NCBI RefSeq assembly: GCF_001017435.1 | Contig: NZ_CP011371.1 | Location: 3,100,001 to 3,164,000 of the forward strand | DNA: 64,000 bases | Origin: Caldimonas brevitalea | Lineage (GTDB): Bacteria; Pseudomonadota; Gammaproteobacteria; Burkholderiales; Burkholderiaceae_C | Direction: 5' to 3' | In this document: one piece after another, positions 31,001 to 39,243 of the stretch | Layout: each line of letters begins with the position of its first letter | How positions within the stretch are numbered: the stretch's first letter is position 1 | Position numbers and translations under genes: made by a program | Notes under the pieces: generated by a model | The model's input: only the letters and a program-made list of their open reading frames with translations | Told to the model about the DNA's origin: nothing | The model's database searches: none

Positions 31001-34000
31001 TGCCGGGGTCGCGCGCCCGCCAGTCCACATCGACACCCTGCACCCACAACCTGCCCAGCTTGTGCCATTGCGCCTTGCCCAGCCACTGGCGCGTGAGCAG
31101 CTCGACTTCATCCGGATCATCGAACATCGCCACCGCGGCGTCCCGGTGCTGGCGTGTGTTGCCGGTGTAGATGTCCTCGGGAAGAGGCCCGCCCTGCACG
31201 TAACAAGCGAGTTTCTGCTCGAGCGACTCGAAGTTGTCCACCGGGAACGCGAGACGGCAGGCCATCGCCTTGCGGCCGACCTGCAGGGTGTGGATCAGGC
31301 CGGCCCAGTCGCCGCCTTGCTGGCGGTAGTCCGGCAGGAACGCCAGCAAGGACTCGGCGTAGGCTTTCAGTCGCGACTCGTTCTGCGCCGACAGCACGAA
31401 CAAGTCGGGGCTCGTGGACGGGATCGGAGCCGCCGCGGCGCGCTGCGGGGGACGGCATTGCTCGAGGATCGCGTGCGCATTCGTCCCGCCGATGCCGAAG
31501 GAGCTCAGGGCCACCCGGGGCGGCAAGGCCGCGTCGGCGTCGAGCCGCAGGTTGTCGGTGAGGACATAGAAGGGCGATTGGGCAAAGTCGATCGCCGGGT
31601 TGGGGCTGCGGTAGTGCAAGGTGCGAGGCATCTCGCCGTGCCGCAGGCCCAGTGCGAGCTTGATCAAACCGGCCATGCCTGCCGCAGTGTCGAGGTGCCC
31701 GATATTGGTTTTCACCGAACCGAGGCCGCAGAACTGCCGTTGGTCCGTATACCGGCGCCAGGCGTCGGTCAAGGCAGCGACTTCGATCGGGTCGCCGAGT
31801 GCGGTCCCGGTGCCGTGTGCCTCGACATAGCAGAGGGTGGCCGGGTCGATACCGGTCTTGTCTAGGACCTTCTGGATGACCGCTGTTTGGCCTTGCACGC
31901 TGGGGGCGTAGAAGCCGGCCTTTTCCGCGCCGTCGTTGTTGATCGCCACACCCCGGATCACGGCATAGATGGGGTCTCGATCGCGGAGCGCGTCCTGGGC
32001 CCGCTTGAGCATCACGACGGCGACACCTTCGCCGCCCACCATGCCGTCGGCCTGCGCGTCGAAGGCGCGGCAATGGCCGCTGCTCGAGAAATTGAGGCCG
32101 GGCTGGTGGACGTAACCCAGACTGAGGGCAGGGAAGATGCTGGCCGCGCCGACCAATGCCTGGTCGACCTCTTTGGCCAGCAGGCCCTGGCAGGCGAGAT
32201 GCAAACCCGTCAGCGAAGACGAACAATTGCTGCTGAGGTAGACGCTGGGTCCTCGCAACCCCAGCTTGTTCGAGATCATGGTCGGAATGCTGCCGCCCTG
32301 GGCGAGTATCCACGCCACATACTCGTCGGCGCTCTGCATGATGCGGGTCTGCGTCGTGTTGGACACCAGCTCCTGCCATTGCGCCTGGTAGAAGTTATTG
32401 CCGGCCGTCATGAAGACGCTCGTGTCCGGAATGTCGTCGACGTTGTAGCCCGCGTCCTCCACCGCTTTCCAGGCGTTGATCAACAGCAAACGGGCCTGGG
32501 GGTCCATGAATTCCGCGTCGCGCGGCGAGATGTTGAAGAAGGCCGGGTCGAATCCCGCCTTGTTGTCGATCGAGGCCTGTTGAGGCACGAAGTCGGGATG
32601 GGCGAGCAGGTCTTCGGAGATCCCGAGCGACCGCAGTTCGTCCAGCGGGACGACACGCACGCTGTCTTTGCCCGCGACCAGGTTTTGCCAGAACGCGCGG
32701 TGGTCGGCCGCGTCGGGAAACTGACATGACACGCCGACGATGGCGATTGCATCGGGTGCCACCGCGTCCAGCGCCGGCTGGGCGGGCTTGTCAAGCGCAG
32801 GCGTGTCGGGCTGCTGGGCGGCCGGTGCTGCTGCCGGCGCGGCGGGTAGCAGGCCTTGAATCAGGCGGCTGATTGTCTCGACCGTCGGGTGCTTGAAGAG
32901 TGAGGTGACGCTGATCTCGCAGCCCAACAGGCGGTTGATTTTCTCGACCGCTGCAATCGCGGTGTAGGAGTCACCGCCGAGGTCGAAGAAGCCGTGGCTG
33001 CGTTCGACATGGTCGAGGTTCAGGACCTCCATGAAGATGCGGCGCACGTTTTGTTCGACCGTCAGCACCGGGCCGCGGGTGGTCCTCGTCGGCGTGGGGT
33101 CGCTCGACATCCTGGCGAGTTGCAAGCGATCGATTTTCCCGTTGGGGGTGTGCGGAAAACGGGCGACACAGGTGAATTCGCCGGGAACCATGTAGTCGGG
33201 CAAAGACAGCCGCAGGTGCTCCTGCAGGGCACGCAGTTCCAGCGGCGCCGCGCCCTGCCTCAGCGTGTAATAAGCCGACAGCCTGGCGGCATGGTCGTCG
33301 CCTTTCACCAGCACCACGCTGCTCTCGATGTCGCGGTGCGCATCGAGCGTCTTTTCTATTTCGCCCAGCTCGATCCGGAAGCCGCGCACCTTCACCTGGT
33401 GGTCGATGCGCCCGATCACATCGACCTCGCCATTCGGTCGCCACCGCGCAAGATCGCCGCTTCTGTAGAGGATCTCGTGCGGGTGGAACGGGCTGGCGAT
33501 GAATTTCTCTGCCGTCAGTTCCGGCCGGTTGTGGTAGCCGTTCGCGACGCCATCGCCACCGATGAACAGCTCACCCGCCACACCGATGGGCACTGGATTC
33601 AGATGGCGGTCGAGGATGTAGACGCGGGTGTTGTGGATCGGCCTTCCGACGGTCACCGGCTGGTGCGCCCGGAGATGCTGCAAGGTCGACCAGATGGTGG
33701 TTTCGGTCGGCCCGTACATGTTCCAGACGTCGCAGCGGTGGGCCATGAACAGGTCCTTCAGCTTGTCGGACATCGATTCGCCGCCGCACAGGATCTTCAT
33801 GCCGGCAGGGGCGTGCCATCCCACGCGGAACAGCATGCTCCAGGTGAGCGGCGTGGCCTGCATCAGCGTCGGCTTCACCTGCTCGATGAGCTGCTTCAAA
33901 CGCTGCGCGTCCTTGGTGGTGTCGCTGTCGCAAATGATGCAGTGAGCGCCGCTGATCAGCGGGAGGTACAGCTCCAGTCCGGCGATATCGAAGCTGTAGG

Positions 34001-36068
34001 TCGTGACCGCCAGCAGCCTGTCTTGCGGGCCGAAGGTGAACGTGTGCCGCATCGACAGCAGGAAGTTGGTCAGCGCCCGGTGCGAGATCATCACGCCCTT
34101 CGGCTTGCCGGTGCTGCCCGAGGTGTACATCACATAGGCGAGGGCGGCGGGGGAGGGCGTGGCTGCGAGGGCCTCTGCAGGCTCGTCATCCTCCACCACC
34201 ATCTCCTCGTCGAAGAAGGCAAGGTCGATCTGCCGGGTGCGGATCTCCGGCAGTCGGGAGGTCAGGGCCTGCTGAGCGAGGATCACGCGGCATCCGCTGT
34301 CGTCGATCATGTGGGACAGGCGGTCGGGCGGGTAGTCGGGGTCCAGCGGCACATAAGCTGCGCCGGCCTTCACGATGCCCAGCAGGCCCACCAGCATGTC
34401 GATCGAGCGTGCCACGCACAGGCCCACCGTCGCACCCGTTGCCACGCCTTTGCGCCGCAGCAGCACGGCGATGCGGGTGCTGGCCACATCGAGCTGCCGA
34501 TAGCTCAGCGTCTGCGAGCCCTGGGAGACGGCGGGCGCGTCTGGTTGGGCCTGCACTTGTTGGGCAAACAGCGTGTGGAACGGCAGGTCACCCTCCGGCC
34601 AGGCGTGCGACGTTTGATTGAAACCGTCCACCAGCGCCTGGTGTTCGTGTGCGCCGAGCAGCGGCAGCTTGTCGAGCCGCTCCGACGGTGAGGCCAGCAG
34701 GGCGTGAATCAGGTTGACCAGATGGTCGGCCAGGCTGGAAATGGTCGCGGTCGAATACAGCTCGGGGTGGTATTTGAGATGGAGCACCAGCCCGTCTTCC
34801 GGCAACACGTCCAGGCTCAGTTCGTATTCGCCCGCCTGCACGACCTCATCCACCGGCGTGAAGGCAAGACTTGCCGCGACCTCTTGTTGCAGCCTCTGCA
34901 CCCAGCCCGGGTCGGAGAAGTTCTGATAGTTGTAGCTGACTTGAAAAACAGGCGAACTGACGTTGGCGTCGTGCAGGTTTTGATCGCGCACCTGTTGGGG
35001 GTAAGGGTAGGACGCGTGATCGATGGCTTCGATCACTGCCTGCTGCAAACGATGGAGATACGTTTCGGCGCTGTCCTGTCCCTCCAGCTGGGTGCGGATC
35101 GGCAGCATGTTGATGAAGTGGCCGATGACACCGTCGAACCGTTCTTGCGGCCGGCCCAGATAGGGCATGCCCACGATCAGGTCACGCTGGCCGGTGTACC
35201 GGAACAGCAGCGTCTTGAAGGCCGCCAGCAGGACGACCCCTGGGCTAAGGCCCTGCGCAGCTGCAAAGTGGCGGATCGCCTCGACGAGGTCGGCCGGCAG
35301 TTCGCGGCGCAACACCTGGCCCCGGTGGCCGTCGCCGGGTGTCCAGGGTTTGATGAGCGGCATGCCGGTCAGCGGCGTCGGGGACGCCAGGCGCTGCAGC
35401 CAGTAGCGGCGGTCGAGCTGCCCCTGCTCGCTGGAGATCCAGTCCCGCTCCCATGCGGCGTAGTCGGCGAAGGTTGCGAGCGGCGGCTCTCCCTGTAGCG
35501 GCGTGCCTTGCACCAGCGCGTGGTAGGCGTGCAAGAGCTGCGTCAACAACAGCCGGGACGAGGCACCGTCCAACACGATGTGGTGCGCGACGATCAGGAC
35601 ATAGGTCGCCGAACCGTGGCTGCGCAGCACGGACAACCTGATCAACGGCGCGTCCTCGAGCCGGAAGGGCGTTTCGCACCGCTGCTTCAGACACTGAAAC
35701 ACCTCGTCGTGCGTCGCCCCGGGTATCTCGACTTCTTCGATGTCGAAGGCGGCGGCATCGGTGTAGCTGAAACACGGCTGGCCGTCTTCTTGCGTGACGA
35801 AGGCGGTCAGCAGCGGGTGTTGCTGTCTGACATGCAGGAATGCCTGGCGCAGCCGGGCGGTGTCGATGCCCTGCTCGCAGGCGATACAGAGCGGCACGTT
35901 GTACGCCTGCATCTCCGGCTCGAGCTTGTACAAGGTCCACAGGCCTTTGGCTCCCTCCGACAAGGGCACCGTGGTTCGGTCGGCTGAAGCCCGTTCCAGT
36001 TCACGCACCACGTCGGCGGTCGAGAGCGAGCCTGCTTTATAGGCGCGGCAGAGTTGCTCGAGGTTCAT
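25092..36068 (-). CDS. Hybrid NRPS-trans-AT PKS: C-A(Gly)-PCP-KS-cMT-ACP-KS-DH-KR
   Basis: 3658 residues. A short docking-like helix (1-28) precedes a C domain (HHIVLDG near 161), an A domain (TSGSTGKPKG near 655) whose code reads DILQLGMIWK, a glycine signature, and a PCP (Ser1034). KS1 follows (about 1105-1530, Cys in SSNCSSSL, intact EAHGTGT and NIGH), then a C-methyltransferase (EIGAGTGST near 1940), ACP (near 2200), KS2 (about 2270-2690, DTACSSSL), DH (HxxxGxxxxP as DHQVQGDPILPG near 2895; HPSLVDGAMQ near 3055) and KR (GGAGGLG near 3370; SSINSY and GQSNYAAAC with Ser and Tyr). There is no AT and no ACP after the KR; the module continues in the next protein. It should condense the acyl starter with glycine, add a methylated malonate, then a second reduced and dehydrated one. 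The ATG overlaps the upstream stop (ATGA) behind AAGGAGGG. Confidence 0.96.
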   Translation of the reverse strand: MNLEQLCRAYKAGSLSTADVVRELERASADRTTVPLSEGAKGLWTLYKLEPEMQAYNVPLCIACEQGIDTARLRQAFLHVRQQHPLLTAFVTQEDGQPCFSYTDAAAFDIEEVEIPGATHDEVFQCLKQRCETPFRLEDAPLIRLSVLRSHGSATYVLIVAHHIVLDGASSRLLLTQLLHAYHALVQGTPLQGEPPLATFADYAAWERDWISSEQGQLDRRYWLQRLASPTPLTGMPLIKPWTPGDGHRGQVLRRELPADLVEAIRHFAAAQGLSPGVVLLAAFKTLLFRYTGQRDLIVGMPYLGRPQERFDGVIGHFINMLPIRTQLEGQDSAETYLHRLQQAVIEAIDHASYPYPQQVRDQNLHDANVSSPVFQVSYNYQNFSDPGWVQRLQQEVAASLAFTPVDEVVQAGEYELSLDVLPEDGLVLHLKYHPELYSTATISSLADHLVNLIHALLASPSERLDKLPLLGAHEHQALVDGFNQTSHAWPEGDLPFHTLFAQQVQAQPDAPAVSQGSQTLSYRQLDVASTRIAVLLRRKGVATGATVGLCVARSIDMLVGLLGIVKAGAAYVPLDPDYPPDRLSHMIDDSGCRVILAQQALTSRLPEIRTRQIDLAFFDEEMVVEDDEPAEALAATPSPAALAYVMYTSGSTGKPKGVMISHRALTNFLLSMRHTFTFGPQDRLLAVTTYSFDIAGLELYLPLISGAHCIICDSDTTKDAQRLKQLIEQVKPTLMQATPLTWSMLFRVGWHAPAGMKILCGGESMSDKLKDLFMAHRCDVWNMYGPTETTIWSTLQHLRAHQPVTVGRPIHNTRVYILDRHLNPVPIGVAGELFIGGDGVANGYHNRPELTAEKFIASPFHPHEILYRSGDLARWRPNGEVDVIGRIDHQVKVRGFRIELGEIEKTLDAHRDIESSVVLVKGDDHAARLSAYYTLRQGAAPLELRALQEHLRLSLPDYMVPGEFTCVARFPHTPNGKIDRLQLARMSSDPTPTRTTRGPVLTVEQNVRRIFMEVLNLDHVERSHGFFDLGGDSYTAIAAVEKINRLLGCEISVTSLFKHPTVETISRLIQGLLPAAPAAAPAAQQPDTPALDKPAQPALDAVAPDAIAIVGVSCQFPDAADHRAFWQNLVAGKDSVRVVPLDELRSLGISEDLLAHPDFVPQQASIDNKAGFDPAFFNISPRDAEFMDPQARLLLINAWKAVEDAGYNVDDIPDTSVFMTAGNNFYQAQWQELVSNTTQTRIMQSADEYVAWILAQGGSIPTMISNKLGLRGPSVYLSSNCSSSLTGLHLACQGLLAKEVDQALVGAASIFPALSLGYVHQPGLNFSSSGHCRAFDAQADGMVGGEGVAVVMLKRAQDALRDRDPIYAVIRGVAINNDGAEKAGFYAPSVQGQTAVIQKVLDKTGIDPATLCYVEAHGTGTALGDPIEVAALTDAWRRYTDQRQFCGLGSVKTNIGHLDTAAGMAGLIKLALGLRHGEMPRTLHYRSPNPAIDFAQSPFYVLTDNLRLDADAALPPRVALSSFGIGGTNAHAILEQCRPPQRAAAAPIPSTSPDLFVLSAQNESRLKAYAESLLAFLPDYRQQGGDWAGLIHTLQVGRKAMACRLAFPVDNFESLEQKLACYVQGGPLPEDIYTGNTRQHRDAAVAMFDDPDEVELLTRQWLGKAQWHKLGRLWVQGVDVDWRARDPGTRPAPQRVSLPGYPFAQKAYWIAHAPSDSPARRPTTAAPRALDSDVLVDIGGDLAREASSDLERIAGRDGTSRLLEAHRQRTGALDAVLCKLLLKQLIEAGLVDRAVSWADVGRGVELSVAHRRWLDRSLAILTQAGYLSNGPACLAPGMASAAEDAWHAWSQWQARFGQAPEVRGTVPLLDAMVHAIPQIITGRVPATEVMFPESSHHLVEGLYKHNPVADYFNGVAAATGLAFLRRCLERSPQSRLRILEIGAGTGSTSEHMFRQLAGLETSVAEYCYTDLSKAFLIQAERRFGGELPYLRCKVFDVEQAPGPQGFELGAYDLVIATNVLHATRHMGRTLAHAKALLRPNGLILINEIIENDLTMHLTFGLLEGWWRYEDGERRLPGGPAMSASTWRAVLEQTGFHSACFPAAGAEALGLQIMAAQSDGKPAAVPVEAVQRKPAAATISPAALARASSARGAVPASPNHDDRARLSQHVERVIVHQLAASLKLELDEIRFDESFSDYGLDSLTGVNLVKQLNLALKIELDVTSLFDFPTVDRLTQHVVATYGELLHASQAAPAAPVAAPAEAPREVPQASAGKEPIAIIGMSGRFPQTDDVETFWRHLAEGHDLVEPVTRWDLSRYGASCTAGGFLTDIAHFDPLFFNISGLEAAYMEPQQRIFLEEAWKALEDAGYAGESMDQRRCGVYVGCTNGDYLDLNSPAPYPAQAFWGNMSSIIPSRISYYLNLHGPALAVDTACSSSLVALHLACQGLWNQDTEMAIAGGVFVQCSPRLYIAGTRAGMLSPTGRCRSFDDAADGFVPAEGAGVLVLKRLRDAVADGDHIHGVIRATGINQDGTTNGITAPSAVSQQRLEQQVYDDFGLECESLQMLEAHGTGTKLGDPIEFQALTRAFRSRTDRQAFCALGSSKANIGHAQMAAGVIGVIKILLALKHRQIPPLVHYHRTNTNIALEGSPFYVNTDLRDWETPDGQPRRAAISSFGASGTNAHMVIEEAPAVPRPPHPTQPRLLALSARTASQLRQQAMQLAVYCQQHPELDLGDVSYTLLLGRRHFSHRLAVVADTPAALCACLQRWLDGQPADASALFVSVPKSGKPVARQDPSTRPDARDETPRQQLAAWARLFTAGSTVDPTALFGDRSYRRVPLPTYPFEREYHWADDKFLVNTGPAAQPGADVSSLALRPVGDSAGRAEFELALSGQEFFLRDHQVQGDPILPGAVYLEMARSAWQQSAGSAAQAGLRLRNVVLLRPIAVGGGPVSVRVALTRGAPTTFEVYSDGGDPSGQRVTHCRGDIAAAAPAPAPLDLTQLRAGAVAQAMDRFYAEFAEMGIEYGPAFRGVQAVYTRPGSVLAALRLPAVIDTTLEGYAVHPSLVDGAMQCLRCLSDADGPAPKAQLLFALQDVQVHAPCPSAMWAWVRYAAPASSSPTAPRKIDVDLADLQGRVCLSIRGAATRPVSAERAAAAATPALAAEALLPVWEAAPAPRTEPWPSNHHRIAVVGGTAAARQALLGLYPSARIIDIPPASDLEDIRHRLQGEAPLDHLIWVGPTPVTAPRPADDVIEGQSHGTLAVFRVVKALLASGYGNRPLGLTVITQAAHAAHATDPCDPTHAGISGLVGSLAKEYPNWRIRAADLPAIHADALQALRTLPPDPDGNTWLYRQRQWFSQRLLPFDAAAPRASRFRRGAVYVIAGGAGGLGMALSAHLIRRYQAQVVWLGRKPRDAAIDRHIEALSADGPPPCYLQADATDAASLRQARLEIQRRFGAVHGLIQSALVFDGASLDRMTERQFLDVLRAKVDVGTRLVEAFAQEPLELILFISSINSYLKAMGQSNYAAACTFKDSLALHLAQTLPCAVKVINLGYCFNNASADQKRSTADANKTMDFIDREELMAGIEALCGSSLPQMTLMKFSPSQNTRGIRVGREQAVAQGSALVSHLDLLRDPAFVVDTPPQDLSRIKERMQALNALAL

Positions 36069-39000
36069 GCCCCCTCCTTGATCGATTTCAGTGTTTGCTG
36101 GAGGGTCGCCCGTCCGTGCAGGCAGTCGTCCAGCAAGCGTTGCACACCCTCATCGCGGTAGGCGCGCCACTGCGGGTACAAAACGTCGCGCGTGGGTTCT
36201 GTCTGCTGCTGCAGGAGATGGTGGGCCAGCGCTTCACAGGTGCTGTGCTTGAACAACTGACCCGGCTTGAACGGGACCTGAAAGATCGATTCGATCTTCC
36301 GCGCCAGCCGGATGTAGCGGATGGAGTCCAGCCCGAGTTGGCTGAACGTGGTGCCGGCCTGCAGTTGCGCGGCGCGCGCGCCGAGTTCGGGCAGCAGAAC
36401 ACGCTGTTTGAGCACCGCGATGACGTTTGCGAGCTCGGTCGTGTCCCGCGACGTCACCGCTTCGACGGGGGCCACCGGCGCTTGCGCCTTGCACCACAAG
36501 ACCTCGAGAAGGGCGGCTTCGTAGTTCTGCCTGCACGCCTTCCGGCGGACCTTGCGGCTGCCGGTGACCGGCATCGTTCCCGTCGGAATGAACACCAGGT
36601 CGTGGATCTCGATCTGGTAGAGCGCCGAGACGCAGGTGACGATCTCGTCGTGCGTGCGTTCATAGAAACGCGCGTCGAGCCCTCTTGGCATCTCTTGCAC
36701 GACCACCACCCGCATGCCTTCGCCGCCCTCTTGCTCGACGGCGAACACCGCGCAGGCGCCGTGGCAGGCCTGCACGCCGTTTCGAATGGACGTCTCGATG
36801 TCGGAGGAATGATGTTTCTTGCCATGGACCACGATCACATCCTTTTCGCGGCCCACCAGGTAAAGCTGTCGGTCGGCGACGAAACCGAGATCGCCGGTGC
36901 GCAAGAATCCGCCTTCGCCCGTGTTCGACAGCACCCCGTTGAACGTGACCTCGGTCTGCTCCGCGTTGTTGAAGTACCCCTGTGCGACGACAGGACCCTT
37001 CAGCCAGACCTCGCCAACACGGTCGGCAGGGCAAGGCTGGCGCGTTTCCGGGTCCACGATGACGATCCGTGTCCTCGGGTCACATTCGCCGCAGCCGACG
37101 ATGGCCTTGCCGCCCTCGGCGCTGCTGACCCGACCGGCTTGGAGCGCGTCGCGGTCCAGGGTCATGACGCTGATCGGCTGGCCGGGCGCCTTGAGCGTGA
37201 CGGGTCCGGCCTCGGAGAGACCGTAGTTGGGCGCCAGCACATCAGGGCTCAGACCGGTGCTGGTGGCAAACCGTGTGACGAACCGGTCATAAGCCTCCTT
37301 GTGGATCACGTCACCGCCACACGCCAGGGCCTGTAGCGAACGAAGCGAGAGGCGGGACAGCGCGTCGTCGTCGATCGATTTGCAGCAGTAGTCGAAAACG
37401 AAGTTGGGAGCGCCGGTGTGGGTGGCCTGGTATCGGTCGATCAGTTCGAACCAGAGGACGGGGTTGGCGACGAATTGAGCGGGGGGAAAGACGATGCTGG
37501 TCGCGCCGTGCGCAAGCGGCGAGAGCAACCCCAGACAGATGCCAAAAGCATGGAACTGGGGCAACCAGGACACGACGCGACTTTGCTCGGACAACCCCCA
37601 CAAGGGCGATGTGGCGCTGTTCCGGATGGCCTCATGGCTGAGCATGACACCCTTGGGTTGTGCGGTGGAGCCCGAGGTGTAGAGGAGCAGCGCCAGATCG
37701 TCGTGGCGGCAGCGGCGAGGTGGCGCAACGGCCGCGGCTCCCGCCGTCAAGTCTTCGATGTTCAGGACTTGGCATCCCCACGGCGCGACCAGCGTGCGGA
37801 CCGTCTCTTCGAACAAGGTACTGGTCAGCACGAACCGGGCGCCACAGCCGCCCATCACGGCCTGCAGCAACTCGCGCTTCTGGTCGAGTTCGGCGGGGTC
37901 GGTGATGGACGTTGGCACGGCAACGGCATTCGCATACCAACACGCGAGCAGGCCGAGCCCATAGTGGAAACCTTGCGGAAACAGCAGCACCACCCGGTCC
38001 TGCGCGGCCACATGTGCCGTCAAGGCGCTGCCCGCCGCCGCCAGCTTGCGGGCGAGGGCAGCGCCCGAGATGGCTTGCGTGCCGGCCTCATCGTGATAGA
38101 TCAACAACTCTTTGTCGGGACGAGCGGCACAGCGCGCCTGGATGGTGGCCAGCAATGGGCTGGGGGTGCCGGGCGACACGGCCGCGGGATCGGCGGGCGC
38201 GGCATTCAGGCCGGGGCCGGACCGGGTTCGGGGTGTGTCCGGGTCTTGTTTGATCTTCTCGATCAAGCGGGCCAGCACGCCTCCTTCGCCGACTTCGACA
38301 AACTCCTCGACCCCCTGATCCAGCAAATAGGCGATGGTGTCGGTCCACCTGACGGGGTGGGTGATCTGTTTCGCCATCAAGCTCTTGACGTCGTCGCGTT
38401 CATAGGGCCGTGCCGTGACATTGGAGATGACGGGCAGGGCCAGCTCTGCCAGGGCCACCCCTTCCAGGAAACCCTCGAACTGCTGTTGCGCCTCGCTCAT
38501 GGCGGGCGAATGAAAGGCCCCGCTGGTCTTGAGCATGGCGAACAGCTCGACGCCGGGCATCTTGCTGAAGAACGGCTTCAACCTTTCCAGCTCGGCTTTG
38601 CTTCCCGACAGGACAAACTGGTGGGGGGTGTTGTGGTTGGCGAGCGTGAGGTCGCGGGCGCAGTATCGCGCTAGCTGGTTGCGAAGCTCCGTTTCGGCCA
38701 AGCCGACCACCGCTGCCATCGCGCCGCCGCGGGCCTGCCCCATGAAGTGCGCACGCTGCTGCACGATCTTCAGGCCGGACGCGAAATCGAAGGCGTGTGC
38801 CGCCAACAAGGCGTTGTATTCGCCGAGGCTGAAGCCGGCCACGTGGTCCGGGCCGGCCTCGCTCTCGCGGCGCGCGTGCAGGTAGTGCAGCGCGTTGACC
38901 ACATAGAGGGCCGGCTGCGAGTACTCGGTTTGATCCAGCAGGCCGTCGCGATCCTCCAGGCACAGCTCCTTGATGGAATAGCCCAAAAGGTCGCTGGCGC

Positions 39001-39088
39001 ACTCCACGAGCTCCGGGAACTCGTCGAAGAGGTGCTTCCCCATACCCCTTTTCTGACTGCCTTGCCCCGGGAATACAAACGCACGCAT
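36065..39088 (-). CDS. Fused malonyl-CoA acyltransferase, FAAL-like acyl-AMP ligase and ACP (loading protein)
   Basis: 1007 residues. Residues 1-285 are an acyltransferase with FPGQGSQ, active-site GFSLGEY (Ser87) and GAFHS, the malonyl-selective pattern of trans-acting ATs. Residues about 310-870 are an acyl-AMP ligase of the fatty-acyl-AMP-ligase type: YTSGSTAQPKGV, APNFVFDYC, RTGDLGFV, GKKHHSSDIE, TGSRKVRR. Residues about 895-970 are an ACP with LGLDSI (near 920), then a C-terminal docking-like tail. ATG 39088 is chosen because family homology begins with MRAFVFPGQG; upstream codons are not conserved. The protein probably supplies malonyl in trans to all ACPs and loads the starter acid on its own ACP. 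With PABA and AurF-like genes upstream and no other acid-activating enzyme here, p-nitrobenzoate is the best candidate starter, though a fatty acid is possible from the ligase family. Confidence 0.93.
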   Translation of the reverse strand: MRAFVFPGQGSQKRGMGKHLFDEFPELVECASDLLGYSIKELCLEDRDGLLDQTEYSQPALYVVNALHYLHARRESEAGPDHVAGFSLGEYNALLAAHAFDFASGLKIVQQRAHFMGQARGGAMAAVVGLAETELRNQLARYCARDLTLANHNTPHQFVLSGSKAELERLKPFFSKMPGVELFAMLKTSGAFHSPAMSEAQQQFEGFLEGVALAELALPVISNVTARPYERDDVKSLMAKQITHPVRWTDTIAYLLDQGVEEFVEVGEGGVLARLIEKIKQDPDTPRTRSGPGLNAAPADPAAVSPGTPSPLLATIQARCAARPDKELLIYHDEAGTQAISGAALARKLAAAGSALTAHVAAQDRVVLLFPQGFHYGLGLLACWYANAVAVPTSITDPAELDQKRELLQAVMGGCGARFVLTSTLFEETVRTLVAPWGCQVLNIEDLTAGAAAVAPPRRCRHDDLALLLYTSGSTAQPKGVMLSHEAIRNSATSPLWGLSEQSRVVSWLPQFHAFGICLGLLSPLAHGATSIVFPPAQFVANPVLWFELIDRYQATHTGAPNFVFDYCCKSIDDDALSRLSLRSLQALACGGDVIHKEAYDRFVTRFATSTGLSPDVLAPNYGLSEAGPVTLKAPGQPISVMTLDRDALQAGRVSSAEGGKAIVGCGECDPRTRIVIVDPETRQPCPADRVGEVWLKGPVVAQGYFNNAEQTEVTFNGVLSNTGEGGFLRTGDLGFVADRQLYLVGREKDVIVVHGKKHHSSDIETSIRNGVQACHGACAVFAVEQEGGEGMRVVVVQEMPRGLDARFYERTHDEIVTCVSALYQIEIHDLVFIPTGTMPVTGSRKVRRKACRQNYEAALLEVLWCKAQAPVAPVEAVTSRDTTELANVIAVLKQRVLLPELGARAAQLQAGTTFSQLGLDSIRYIRLARKIESIFQVPFKPGQLFKHSTCEALAHHLLQQQTEPTRDVLYPQWRAYRDEGVQRLLDDCLHGRATLQQTLKSIKEGA

Positions 39089-39243
39089 ACGCTGTCTCGA
39101 AAAGACCGCTCTGGCTCGTGGCCTGCGGGTTGCAGAAGGCCAGCCGAGCATCGGCGGTGTGAATGAAGGCCCATCGAGTCTTTGTCACGCTGGTCGCGCG
39201 ACGGGATGGGTGCGGTCACGAAAAGGGAGGATCAGGGGGAGGG

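Noticed and set aside
28683..31865. Open frame of about 1060 codons on the plus strand opposite the large hybrid synthase
   Set aside because: A shadow of the GC-rich megasynthase gene, without ribosome binding site or homology features.
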